NCBI GenBank assembly: GCA_032622095.1
Contig: CP136064.1
Location: forward strand, 128,823,605-128,887,604
Source of the DNA: Siphonodentalium dalli
Lineage: Eukaryota > Mollusca > Scaphopoda > Gadilida > Siphonodentaliidae
Reading direction: 5' to 3'
DNA: 64,000 bases
Part shown: positions 58,801-64,000 of the stretch, piece after piece
Layout of the letters: every line of letters begins with the position of its first letter
How positions within the stretch are numbered: the first letter of the stretch is position 1
Program-made: the position numbers and the translations under genes
The notes under the pieces: model-generated
What the model was told of the DNA's origin: nothing
Database searches by the model: none
Seen by the model: the letters and a program-made list of their open reading frames with translations, nothing else

Positions 58801-60916
58801 TCGCCCATTAACCGTGACAGAATATCTTAGTGCGATTGCGCAATTATCGGATAAGAACTGTGGTATCAATAAAAAGCCTAAATGTTCCTTCACTGCATTC
58901 AATTTTCGTCCTCTAGTGAGTGATAACATTTTGCGAATGTGAATCTCCCCTTTCGAGAAACTTATGGAATACTTTTATTCGCAGGCTGAAATGAGATCAA
59001 CATATGAATTACACATGACCAAAGTGACAGAACTGCTCAATTATCACGATAAAGAAATCCGACAGATCAAGGAACACATTTCCCAACAGCCACACACGGG
59101 CGTGGTGCAGGTTCGTGTATACATAGTCTAGCCACCGATATCTACCCTGAAAAAAACTACAGAGTATATAGAGGATCTCCAACATAACGAGTTGAATATC
59201 TTGTATATCACATAAAAACTAGAGCTTTATGCATTTTTAACAAACCAACACCCTTAAAAGAAGCTGCAAAATGCATACATTTACGGCGTTGGTCGAAACG
59301 CCTCACAACCGTATACGACAGTATTGCGCGCTCTAGGACTAGCGACGGAAAATATAGTCTAACAATTTGCCTCTTTGATTTTGTGTCTATTTTCATTAGT
59401 GAATTGTCTGGTGTTGGTGTCATGTGCGGCTTTTCGAAACAGTATTACTCCGCCTGAATCGATGTAAAGACGCGCAGTCATTTTGATGGCGCGATACTCA
59501 GTGGTTTGTAAATAGTGAGAGATAAGGAAATATGTAAATGGTTTTTTGAATGATATAATAGGGGTTTCATATGATATAGGAATATACTCTTAGATAGTGC
59601 AATTTGATCCAATCCTTATCTGTGTGCAATTGTACTCGTTGTTGTTACGTATCGATACATCATATTCACGGCACCACTCAATTTAACTAAGTGACGCAAG
59701 TCTTTTTTTTTTTTTATGTTGGCAGCATATAAATACTCTAGTTTCCCCCTTTATGTACTAAATGGATTCTCCATTCAGTTAAAATGTATACATTGGAATG
59801 GCACGTTATTCATCTGAAGGGATGTTCAGGAAATATAAGCAGACGACACTCAGACTGGGAACATATAGTTGCAGGACACCAAGTCATTTGTGGGCAATGT
59901 TTAGTTAATATGTATTAAGTATAGAAAGGGTTTATATCACATAACATGTAATTGAATTGAGGCAAGCATATATATACAACATATATTACAGAATATAAGT
60001 ACTCACATTTGAGTAATATCGCGCATTACATGCACAACGTAGAGTCTGCAATCTCTGTATAAAGGTTATGTCCTCTGCGTTGAAAGGAATATTGGAAATC
60101 TCTATTGGTGTGAACGACATGAAACTCAAATTGTTCATTCCAGAAATCAGACAAAAGCGGTGTTCCCACTTCTACACAAATGAGTTGAATCAAACTTTAC
60201 TATTTAAGAGTATAATACCTATATTTAGTGTACGGTGACCTAAATTTAAAGAAGTCTACAGCAAATGGTAATTTGAGATTAAGAACTATACCCCAATGAC
60301 AAATTGTAATGTTATCCCTACGGTTCTAAAATAATGATTCAATCTGAAAATAAAATGACTCACAAATCTGAGTTTGATTTATAATAGCCACAATACTTAC
60401 CTTTCTCAATAGCTTGATTAGTACATATTATCTTGATTCGTTGTCAGGACAGAGTATCATAAACTTTGGTCTTTGAAATATTGGCATTCAATTTTTAAAA
60501 TGAACACTAAATGTTATGGTATATTGCAAACCCTCTATATCTTTCTGTCATAGGTTGTGTTATCCCGCCGAACACAAAATATTCGAAGACACAAATTTCA
60601 CATGAATTTACTAAATACCTATTGACGAGTAGTTCCCTTAGGAAATTTTCAGATGATAAGTTAAAAAAACGACAATTTCCCACCAATTAATATAAATACT
60701 TATACACTTATATTATTTTCCGTTTGTCTTCAGACTATTCCAATGTATAACTTAATGGGAGAACCCATTTAGTACAGAGAGGCCTAAGAACCATACCAAT
60801 CGTGTTCCTATTTTCTGTTTTCGGTTTAATATGACTATACACCTTATCTTTCTTCTAAATTTTTTCAGCCTTGGGACCGGGGAGATGAAGATAGGCACGT
60901 GACTACCAGACTATGA
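31640..60916 (+). CDS. Cyclic-nucleotide-gated cation channel, C-terminal 640 residues (nine exons, partial)
   Basis: Join 31640-31894, 36718-36804, 37921-38017, 52677-52828, 55277-56002, 56972-57362, 57642-57683, 58985-59110 and 60869-60916. All junctions are GT-AG, and phases agree throughout. CNG channels are plasma-membrane cation channels opened by cGMP or cAMP, used in sensory transduction. Residues 1-33 are the end of the C-linker (LLPDKLKTELALHVNLETLK). The CNBD spans ~34-170, with the beta-roll (FTPGDLICRRGEVAREMFII), the phosphate-binding cassette (FFGEIGILNLDG..NRRTADV) and a C-helix (REDVLAALKDHPEAE-DLLMSYARRRL). The Arg of RRTA is the family's phosphate ligand, and the following Thr favours cGMP. 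Residues ~185-569 are hydrophilic and look disordered. Residues ~570-622 form a charged helix. The closest subfamily by eye is the invertebrate alpha/CNG-like type. The membrane domain is absent from the window. Confidence 0.9.
33355..33450. repeat. Small hairpin in intron 1
   Basis: TTTTTCTTGTACTCGTCCAG and GTTGTGG are mirrored by CCACAAC and CTGGACTCGTACAAGAAAAA. The arms are ~27 bp and the loop ~38 bp. The near-perfect pairing suggests recent origin. Confidence 0.75.
34133..34238. repeat. G-tract minisatellite, two 50 bp units
   Basis: Runs of 18, 13, 12 and 13 G alternate with TACAC and a 20-base unit, TGATATCGTGGTGCGCCTGT. The TACAC positions (34151 and 34201) give a 50 bp period. The non-template strand could form G-quadruplexes. 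Proline-rich open frames on the other strand are artefacts of this repeat. Confidence 0.85.
34748..34835 (+). repeat. ~90 bp dispersed repeat, copy 1
   Basis: It begins TAGGGTGGATACACACATGCATG and continues with TAATCTCTGTAAAT and TTTTACATGG. Further copies lie at 36037-36129 (inverted) and 61827-61911. This copy is the most diverged at its right half. Confidence 0.6.
36037..36129 (-). repeat. ~90 bp dispersed repeat, copy 2 (inverted)
   Basis: It is the reverse complement of the family: AATTATTGGTGTGGCCATG, a TAAAATACATGTATTTTACA palindrome, and GCATGTGTGTATCCACCCTTA. Confidence 0.7.
36718..36804 (+). CDS. CNG channel exon b (phosphate-binding cassette)
   Basis: The acceptor is TGTCTATAG and the donor AG|GTGAGT. 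It encodes EQGTVLTQMNTGDFFGEIGI and LNLDGGIN, the loop that holds the cyclic nucleotide. The exon closes within the Arg codon of NRRTA. It is 87 bases and phase-compatible with both neighbours. Confidence 0.95.
36901..36988. repeat. 22 bp minisatellite, four copies
   Basis: Four head-to-tail units of GGAGCATAACCACAGTGTAA plus AC lie at 36901, 36923, 36945 and 36967. They are virtually identical, so the expansion is recent. The array lies about 97 bases downstream of the donor of exon b. Confidence 0.9.
37921..38017 (+). CDS. CNG channel exon c (end of beta-roll, start of C-helix)
   Basis: The acceptor is CTCTTCCCAG and the donor GAG|GTATAT. It encodes RTADVRSVGYSELFVLSRED and VLAALKDHPEAE, ending in phase 0. 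A longer overlapping open frame in another register (from 37642) is not coding. The intron that follows is about 14.7 kb and full of mobile DNA. Confidence 0.95.
38018..38997. other. Start of intron 3, no repeat recognised
   Basis: AT-rich intron sequence after exon c. Neither coding potential nor clear repeats are seen before the MITE at 38998. Confidence 0.5.
38998..39441 (+). mobile_element. TTAA-flanked MITE, 444 bp copy in intron 3
   Basis: TTAA lies at 38994-38997 and 39442-39445. The block order is the same as in the 11890 copy: CCAACAACAACAA, TTGAAATGCCGCTTCAGAT, TTATCAACATTTTG, TTTTAGAGTTATCTATCTTC, ATCGATATCTGATCACTCTG, GGGTTCCTCGACTAGAATC. A C-homopolymer replaces the usual TTTTTACCCCC stretch near 39380. 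The right terminus is diverged (CGGATTATGCATC), matching the left end of the 3409 copy and defining a subfamily. Confidence 0.85.
39442..40597. other. Intronic sequence with AAAC microsatellite
   Basis: No gene is seen. A (CAAA)n tract lies at 40157-40180. It adjoins a short inverted pair, TTAGTGATGCC and GGATCACTAA, at 40117-40156. The context may be the end of a degraded SINE, but no A or B box was found. Confidence 0.4.
40598..41185 (-). mobile_element. Foldback element with body and terminal hairpin
   Basis: The body (40598-41040) is ~75-80% like the reverse complement of 59163-59490. Shared phrases include CTTTTCGAAA.AGTATTA, CAATTTGCCTCTTTG, GCTGCAAAATGCAT and AACTAGAGCTTTATG. The body is followed by a hairpin at 41041-41180: TCGTTATGTTGGGATATAAG and TGATAAATTTGA pair with TCAAATTTATCA and CTTATTTCCCAACATAACGA-like sequence. 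This hairpin-plus-body plan matches the units of the 48-52 kb array. Open frames here are incidental. Confidence 0.6.
41186..42982. other. Intronic sequence, nothing recognised
   Basis: AT-rich with a G-run at 41637-41648. Short open frames are not supported. No repeats are seen except isolated microsatellite-like bits. Confidence 0.4.
42983..43131. repeat. 149 bp hairpin, GC-rich arms
   Basis: The arms run from AGTTGTCGCCC to its mirror GGGCAACAACT. They contain GATTTGTCACCCGCTCGAGA and GGAATGTCTCCCGAGGAG on the left with their reverse complements on the right, around a GCGCAGC centre near 43057. Similar words (GGGCGACA, GTCTCCCGG, TTTGTCGCCCGG) recur around 43970-44105, a degraded second copy. 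Confidence 0.8.
45557..46486. repeat. ~465 bp tandem duplication within the piggyBac-like element
   Basis: Units start at GCGCATTGACAA.TACATAATC near 45557 and 46021. Conserved blocks include TTGAGTATATTCTCCACA, TCCAAATGGTTTATTTAAAA, GGGGACTGTCATTTATCATG and TTATTGATCAGCTGATGACG. A third start (GCGCATTAACA) at 46487 diverges at once. Identity is around 90% by eye. Confidence 0.85.
47153..48026. mobile_element. ATACTTCCATG inverted-repeat element nested in the piggyBac-like element
   Basis: ATACTTCCATG at 47153-47163 is followed at once by its inverse CATGGAAGTAT (47170-47180). The inverse appears again at 48016-48026, closing an 874 bp element. The interior has repeated phrases such as TATCTCGGGAACGGCTGAAC, GACCTTTGGA.A.AACGCTCTTTAT and TTGATTTGAAATTTGGTAC. 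No transposase is seen. The plan, a terminal palindrome at one end and a single arm at the other, is that of the 22295 element. Confidence 0.65.
48832..48987. repeat. Hairpin H2 of the array
   Basis: The left arm runs ATATAGAATATGTAGCTAGT to ATCTATTGGGCGAGG. The right arm mirrors it from CCAATAGATGCCAAATC to ATTAGCTACATATTTTAT. There are about 72 paired positions with roughly ten mismatches. The centre is GAGGCTCTGCCGAG. H1 is the same structure, split by the piggyBac-like insertion (44731-44760 plus 48321-48446). Confidence 0.85.
49841..50503. mobile_element. Second hairpin-plus-body family inside the array
   Basis: The hairpin at 49841-50010 has TTTCTCTCATATGATATTTA and TTTCAGTTTTCTCGAG mirrored across a CCTCCGCCCTCCGG centre, and ends ATTCTATTTATC. 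The body to 50503 includes CCAATCAAAACACACTTTTT and a second copy of ACGAATTACATATTCTATTT near 50228. The termini resemble those of the H/B units but the interior is unrelated, so this is a sister family. Confidence 0.6.
51322..51487. repeat. Hairpin H3 of the array
   Basis: Same arms as H2. It carries a small duplication next to the loop (AGATGGATTAGATGCC), which makes it ~10 bp longer. Confidence 0.85.
51819..51974. repeat. Hairpin H4 of the array (inverted)
   Basis: Same hairpin read in the opposite direction: AAATATGTAGCTAATGTTGT, then GTTTATGTCCGCTCGGGGGG, loop CTCGGCAGAGCCTCG, and the mirror ending CACTAGCTACATATTCTATA. Confidence 0.85.
52422..52576. repeat. Hairpin H5 of the array (inverted), next to exon d
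   Basis: Same as H4 with a few changes (ATGTGGCTAATGTTGTCTC, loop CTCGACAGAGCCTCG). Its right arm ends ~100 bp upstream of the splice acceptor of exon d at 52676. Confidence 0.85.
52677..52828 (+). CDS. CNG channel exon d (C-helix continuation)
   Basis: The acceptor follows a pyrimidine tract (TTTTGTTTTCTGTACGCACAG) and the donor is GAAAG|GTATGG. It encodes DLLMSYARRRLNAVHKERN, a run of five Asn, then LPAFPKEHPLFGE. Joined to exon c it gives HPEAE-DLLMSYARRRL, the expected C-helix, without a missing exon. Its 5' edge lies only ~100 bp from the last hairpin of the repeat array. Confidence 0.9.
52829..55276. repeat. Intron 4, with an ~80 bp inverted repeat at 53233-53533
   Basis: Left arm words TTTCGAGTAACAGGAACGAA, CAGGAACAGGAACA and GTAACAAGTGACTA are mirrored by TAGTCACTGGTTAC, GCTGTTCCTGTTCATGGTTC and CCTGTTACTCGGAA at 53466-53518. 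The loop is about 150 bp. The rest of the intron shows no gene or repeat. Confidence 0.6.
55277..56002 (+). CDS. CNG channel exon e (long hydrophilic tail)
   Basis: It encodes about 241 residues rich in Ser, Asp, Glu and Lys, with no stop up to the donor AAG|GTAAAC. The start at 55277 (CATCAG|A) is chosen because it alone preserves phase with exon d. A slightly better-looking acceptor at 55265 (TTTACAG|T) is out of phase unless a small extra exon intervenes. The stretch RLSQVLQRFIKRSKG (about 55453-55497) is basic and amphipathic and could bind calmodulin, a known CNG regulator (inference only). An upstream in-frame ATG at 55113 is intronic read-through. Confidence 0.8.
56972..57362 (+). CDS. 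CNG channel exon f
   Basis: The acceptor is TGATTTTTCAG|G and the donor CTG|GTATGT. It encodes 130 residues. The first hundred are Ser-rich (RSSFPRSATETVKVPSNR, SSSCESNKSGHSADSF). The end is a more conserved-looking helix, KIEQFELCMRQMFDALGDSV. Phases are 2 in and 0 out. The open frame would read 18 codons past the donor to a stop at 57414-57416, a possible alternative end if the intron is retained. Confidence 0.8.
57642..57683 (+). CDS. CNG channel exon g (14 codons)
   Basis: The acceptor is TTTTAATTCAG and the donor AGA|GTATGA. It encodes VDHLRAIVSDFSDR, which continues the helix of the preceding exon. Read-through would stop one codon later (GTA TGA), so the splice is required for the next exons to be used. 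It is short but phase 0 on both sides. Confidence 0.65.
58222..58522. mobile_element. Foldback unit in intron 7 (body plus hairpin)
   Basis: The body 58222-58399 is bounded by TTTATCCATCACC and its inverse GGCGATGGATAAA, the same termini as the B bodies of the 48-52 kb array. It contains a perfect 30 bp palindrome with centre GCACGTGC at 58284-58313. A hairpin follows at 58402-58522: AATATCCATATA and TTGACGAGATACAAGG pair with CCTTGTATCTCGTCAA and TATATGGATATT around a loop with TCGCTCGCTAAAGCTCG. A TATA microsatellite lies inside the body. Confidence 0.7.
58985..59110 (+). CDS. CNG channel exon h (charged helix, probable coiled coil)
   Basis: The acceptor is TTTTATTCGCAG and the donor CAG|GTTCGT. 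It encodes AEMRSTYELHMTKVTELLN, then YHDKEIRQIKEHISQQ and PHTGVVQ. Heptad-like spacing of Met/Leu/Val/Ile supports a helix, possibly a coiled coil like the oligomerising segment of CNG alpha subunits. It is phase 0 on both sides. Confidence 0.8.
59163..59490 (+). mobile_element. Foldback-family body, hairpin lost
   Basis: This is the second copy of the element at 40598-41185, in the opposite direction. It starts TATATAGAGGATCTCCAACA and keeps AACTAGAGCTTTATG, GCTGCAAAATGCAT, CAATTTGCCTCTTTG, CTTTTCGAAACAGTATTA and CCGCCTGAATCGATGTAAA. The hairpin is reduced to a few bases at the left. It lies in intron 8 of the channel gene. Confidence 0.65.
59491..60868. other. Intron 8 remainder, nothing recognised
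   Basis: AT-rich sequence without supported exons or repeats before the acceptor at 60868. Confidence 0.45.
60869..60916 (+). CDS. CNG channel terminal exon with stop
   Basis: The acceptor is a strong tract, CTAAATTTTTTCAG. The exon encodes PWDRGDEDRHVTTRL, then TGA at 60914-60916. It is phase 0 with the previous exon. The ending TRL is of the class I PDZ-ligand type only if read as T-x-hydrophobic (inference). Confidence 0.7.
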   Translation, partial: PWDRGDEDRHVTTRL

Positions 60917-61073
60917 CGCTTCATGAGATTTCAAGTTATTCTTATTTATTAAATTTTTGTTACTTAAGACTTCTTTGTCTTGCGTTTGATGGGTGATAGT
61001 ACACGGAATACCTCCATCCATAAACACCTGATTTTGATAAACATTACACCACTATCACGACTAACCACTCACA

Positions 61074-61079
61074 AATAAA
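61074..61079 (+). terminator. Candidate poly(A) signal of the CNG gene
   Basis: AATAAA occurs 158 bases after the stop codon. A second AATAAA at 61125-61130 follows a pyrimidine-rich tract. Either could end the transcript, and the choice is not decidable from sequence. Confidence 0.5.
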
Positions 61080-61826
61080 TAGCACGTATGTCGTCTTCTT
61101 CTTTTTTTTTCTTTTTTTTATTGGAATAAACAGACATCAATGAAGGAATGTAAATATAAACAGAGGTACACATTATTATATATCAAGTCACATTCTTCTA
61201 ATTCGCTCACATCTCGCTCGCTTCATTTACACGTCTTTCGTACACCATATGCACTCCCAGTGACTGACATGTAAATTGGGATAAATCGAATATATGTTAA
61301 TTTTAATATATTAATTCAGATTTTAAATCTTTGAACTTTGTTCCTGTGTACGGCGTACATGTGTACGGCGTATGTGTACGACATCTAACCATAGACGGCA
61401 TGGTGATATTGGCGGGGGTATCGTATTTCCGGTTATAATAACTAAGTGAGTTTTAGAATTGATGAAGAGATAATTTCCAGGACACTCAAGTTGATTTGTG
61501 TTGACTTGTGGGTACATGTTACACGTGTAAAGCCTTTTCTAAAAAGGAACCAGTTTTTCGAAAATTCTTCTTGTTTCGATTGGCATCGTGCGGTATACTT
61601 CTCACATTGGTATCTATAATTCAACTCTATGTCGTCTTCTTAATGAAGTATTACATCTAGAGCAGTATACATGAGAAACTAGGTATAACATTGGAGGCGT
61701 AAATACGGGTCCTTGAGTTGAAGGTATGTGTCTTGTGTTGGGCTAAACGGAATATAAACACTCTGAATCGTTATTGGAAATAAATTCCATGTTACCGATC
61801 AATATTGTGGATAAGTATACTGTATA

Positions 61827-61911
61827 AGGGTGGATACACACATGCATGCAATTTCTGTATGTAAAATCTATGTATTTTACATGGTCACACCAATCATTGA
61901 TAGCATTAGTC
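61827..61911 (+). repeat. ~90 bp dispersed repeat, copy 3
   Basis: TAAGGGTGGATACACACATG, GTATGTAAAATCTATGTATT, TTACATGGTCACACCAATCA. It matches the 36037 copy in inverse and the 34748 copy directly. Confidence 0.7.
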
Positions 61912-61984
61912 GCCTGCGCGCGATCGGACAGAAGAATAGATGTCTCGTTCGCCCCACTTCTAAAAATAGAATCTTTGGGGTCTA

Positions 61985-62170
61985 AAATTGGTTGTACTAA
62001 AATATTCCCAAAACTTCCAAAATATCAAAACCCAAAAAAAATTTCAAAACTTCCAAAAATTTTTGTTTCCAAAAAATTTCAAAAACCCAAAACTTCCAAA
62101 AAATTTCAAAATCCCCAAATTTCAAAAAAAGAAAAAATTTCAAAACCCTCAAAATTATTTCTCTAAAAAA
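61985..62170. repeat. A-rich cryptically simple sequence
   Basis: Runs of A with CC and TTTC insertions (CCAAAACTTCCAAAA, AAATTTCAAAA) repeat irregularly. Lysine-rich open frames across it are composition artefacts. Confidence 0.8.
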
Positions 62171-63224
62171 AAAGTTTAAATAAAAAATTTATAACGAGTT
62201 TTCGGTTTCTGAGAATCTCGATATTAAAAAGTCGAATGTTTTTTAAAATTATTTGCGTGTAATATCTTTCGTTATTTTTTTTGTTCAACCAATGTTTCAA
62301 TGTATTTATTAATCGATGTTTAGAAATAGCTTTATTGGACATTGTGACCATCGGTATGAATGCATACATTCCAGTGTTTATCGGACGCAGTTCATACATA
62401 TATAATTGTCATACCTGAAAATAGACACCATTACTCTTACATAAATAATAAAGAGCGTTTATTCTTAACTTCTCTATCCCAGATGAAGTTATTGAGTATA
62501 TGACAGGTGTGTATTATCGTGAATTATTGGAAGTATTGAGATGTACTATCTTGAATCACGAGCGGACAACCCCCCCAGAATGAATTGTCATATTCGATGT
62601 ACACGTAATCACACACGACATTGTGGGTAACAATGTATGTGTCACACCTTGCTTTACCAAATGAATTCTATTATATCCCCGTTCACAGTTATATGCCATT
62701 CAGAAAACATATCGATTTAATGTCTGAGCAGAATTAGTTGTTTAACGGGTTAGTATCAATTAAGGTTGATAAACTGTGTCATTGTTAGCATTAACACGAT
62801 AATTAGTTATCCAAAACATGCATACATAATACGTCCAGGTCGTGAGACACTCAATTATAGAAATTGGTTCGGTGTCATTGTTATAACAACATTACGTAAT
62901 AACCACTTATCACTCCATTCACACTTACGATCATTTTGTATACCAAAACTCCAGTTAGCACCGATGATGTAACATTATATCACTGCTATTGTATCAGTTG
63001 ATAGGTTCAGACAAGTTCGATGTTTAGAAAATAGATAATGTGCAGGTGTTCACTTGACAAGAGATTTTGTACACTCAATCACAGACCAAGGAGAAGTACT
63101 GTGTAGACAGGTCTTGTCGGTAAGAGAGTCAGACGAGAAGTGAAGTCTCGGCTATTAAAACATAGTAATGCGATAGCGAACATCAAACGAGTCTGCGCAC
63201 GCATATCTGTCAAAGGATACAATG
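62171..63224. other. Intergenic, nothing recognised
   Basis: AT-rich sequence between the two convergent genes. Only an AATAAAGAGCGTTT word at 62447, shared with 24763, stands out. Confidence 0.4.
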
Positions 63225-63312
63225 GCAGTCATTGGTCAATTTATCCCCGGTGTCAGCTCAGTACAATAGCAGTCATTGGTCAATTTATCCCCGGTGTCAG
63301 CTCAGTACACAA
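63225..63312. repeat. 44 bp tandem duplication
   Basis: GCAGTCATTGGTCAATTTAT plus CCCCGGTGTCAGCTCAGTAC occurs twice in succession, at 63225 and 63269, with almost no differences. Confidence 0.85.
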
Positions 63313-63345
63313 TCGGCACGAAGCCGGAGGTCATAATTACTCTTA

Positions 63346-63850
63346 CGAATGAAGAGCGTTGAACATATACGAAATTATTACACGAATGAACTGAAATTTA
63401 TATTTCACATCTTACCAACAACAGATACAGACATAGTCATAGTGTTATACTATCTTACATGTACCCATGCTATGACATCATTCGAAGGGGCAATACACTC
63501 AAGGAGTTAAAGTGACACGAAACAAGGGACGTGATGTAATATTGGTGTTTGAATCTTAAAGGAACACAAGACACTCTAAAGGGACACTCATTATGAATGA
63601 ATGTTAACAATACAAGCGCACGAATGAAGAGCGTTGAACATATACGAAATTACTACACGAATGAACTGAAATTTATATTTCACATCTTACCAACAACATA
63701 TACAGACATAGTCATAGTGTTATATTATCTTACATGTACCCATGCTATGACATACTTAAAGGGGGATAATGCACACACGGTGTGTGGAATGTTAAAGTGA
63801 CACGAGGTAAGGGACGTTATGTAATATTGGTGTGTGAATATTAAAGGAGC
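63346..63850. repeat. ~275 bp tandem duplication
   Basis: Units begin CGAATGAAGAGCGTTGAACA at 63346 and 63621. The first ~140 bp are nearly identical (CACGAATGAACTGAAATTTA, CATAGTCATAGTGTTATA, CTTACATGTACCCATGCTAT). The later part is looser (AAAGTGACACGA, GTAATATTGGTGT). Confidence 0.85.
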
Positions 63851-63920
63851 ATTCTCGCTATACAAACCCCCTCCCCACTTATAGATATATAACGAAGACG
63901 AGAATAACATGTTGATGAAG

Positions 63921-63926
63921 TTTATT
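63921..63926 (-). terminator. Candidate poly(A) signal of the convergent gene
   Basis: AATAAA on the minus strand (TTTATT on +) lies five bases beyond the stop codon at 63932-63934. This is unusually close, so a more distal signal is possible. Confidence 0.35.
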
Positions 63927-63931
63927 GAAAT

Positions 63932-64000
63932 TTAATCATTGTCTGAATCTTCGACCGTTAGATTTACTTCTAAGAGTTTCTTGAATTTTCTCATCGCTTC
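63932..64000 (-). CDS. 3' end of an unidentified gene, convergent with the CNG gene
   Basis: Read on the minus strand from the window edge, the frame gives EAMRKFKKLLEV, then NLTVEDSDND and TAA at 63932-63934. It is open over all 22 visible codons. It has a basic amphipathic helix followed by an acidic tail, a typical soluble-protein C-terminus, and an AATAAA follows. No family can be named from so few residues. Chance is possible, but composition and the poly(A) signal favour a real terminal exon. Confidence 0.4.
   Translation of the reverse strand, partial: EAMRKFKKLLEVNLTVEDSDND

Noticed and set aside
61846-62179. Lysine-rich open frames
   Set aside because: They are products of the A-rich simple sequence.

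Overview
AT-rich animal genomic DNA, without prokaryotic gene organisation. It holds split genes with GT-AG introns, a LINE, tRNA-derived SINEs, cut-and-paste transposon relatives and many long foldback repeats. It suggests a non-vertebrate bilaterian, perhaps a marine invertebrate. The species cannot be fixed from sequence alone.

The main gene is the 3' part of a cyclic-nucleotide-gated (CNG) cation channel on the + strand. Nine exons between 31640 and 60916 join with compatible phases into 640 residues plus a stop. They encode the end of the C-linker, the cyclic-nucleotide-binding domain (CNBD), a long hydrophilic tail and a late helical segment. No exon for the membrane domain was recognised upstream, so the 5' part probably lies left of the window or in exons I could not see. 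At the right edge the last codons of a second gene appear on the minus strand (63932-64000), convergent with the channel gene.

Positions 1-14191 are a nest of mobile elements. A Tx1/L1-type LINE is cut into three + strand pieces (1-1877, 8633-~9385, ~13560-14191). The first interruption is a 6.75 kb element with short terminal inverted repeats and a TTAA target duplication. The second interruption (~9386-13559) has unresolved ends. Both interruptions contain copies of a ~430 bp TTAA-flanked MITE family, which recurs at 16.1 and 39.0 kb.

Positions 14192-31639 hold no recognisable gene. They contain two tRNA-derived SINEs, several duplications and palindromes, and a 1.9 kb inverted-repeat element with eleven ~161 bp internal repeats. 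Introns 1 and 2 carry a G-rich minisatellite, a 22 bp minisatellite and small foldbacks.

Intron 3 is about 14.7 kb and has been inflated by mobile DNA: a MITE, foldback elements, a 3.56 kb piggyBac-like element, and a ~4.3 kb array of five ~155-165 bp hairpins alternating with bodies in both orientations. That array ends about 100 bp before exon 4. The piggyBac-like element sits inside one hairpin arm with a clean TTAA duplication, so the hairpin is older. Related hairpin-plus-body units occur at 40.6-41.2, 49.8-50.5, 58.2-58.5 and 59.2-59.5 kb. This foldback superfamily is the least explained structure here.
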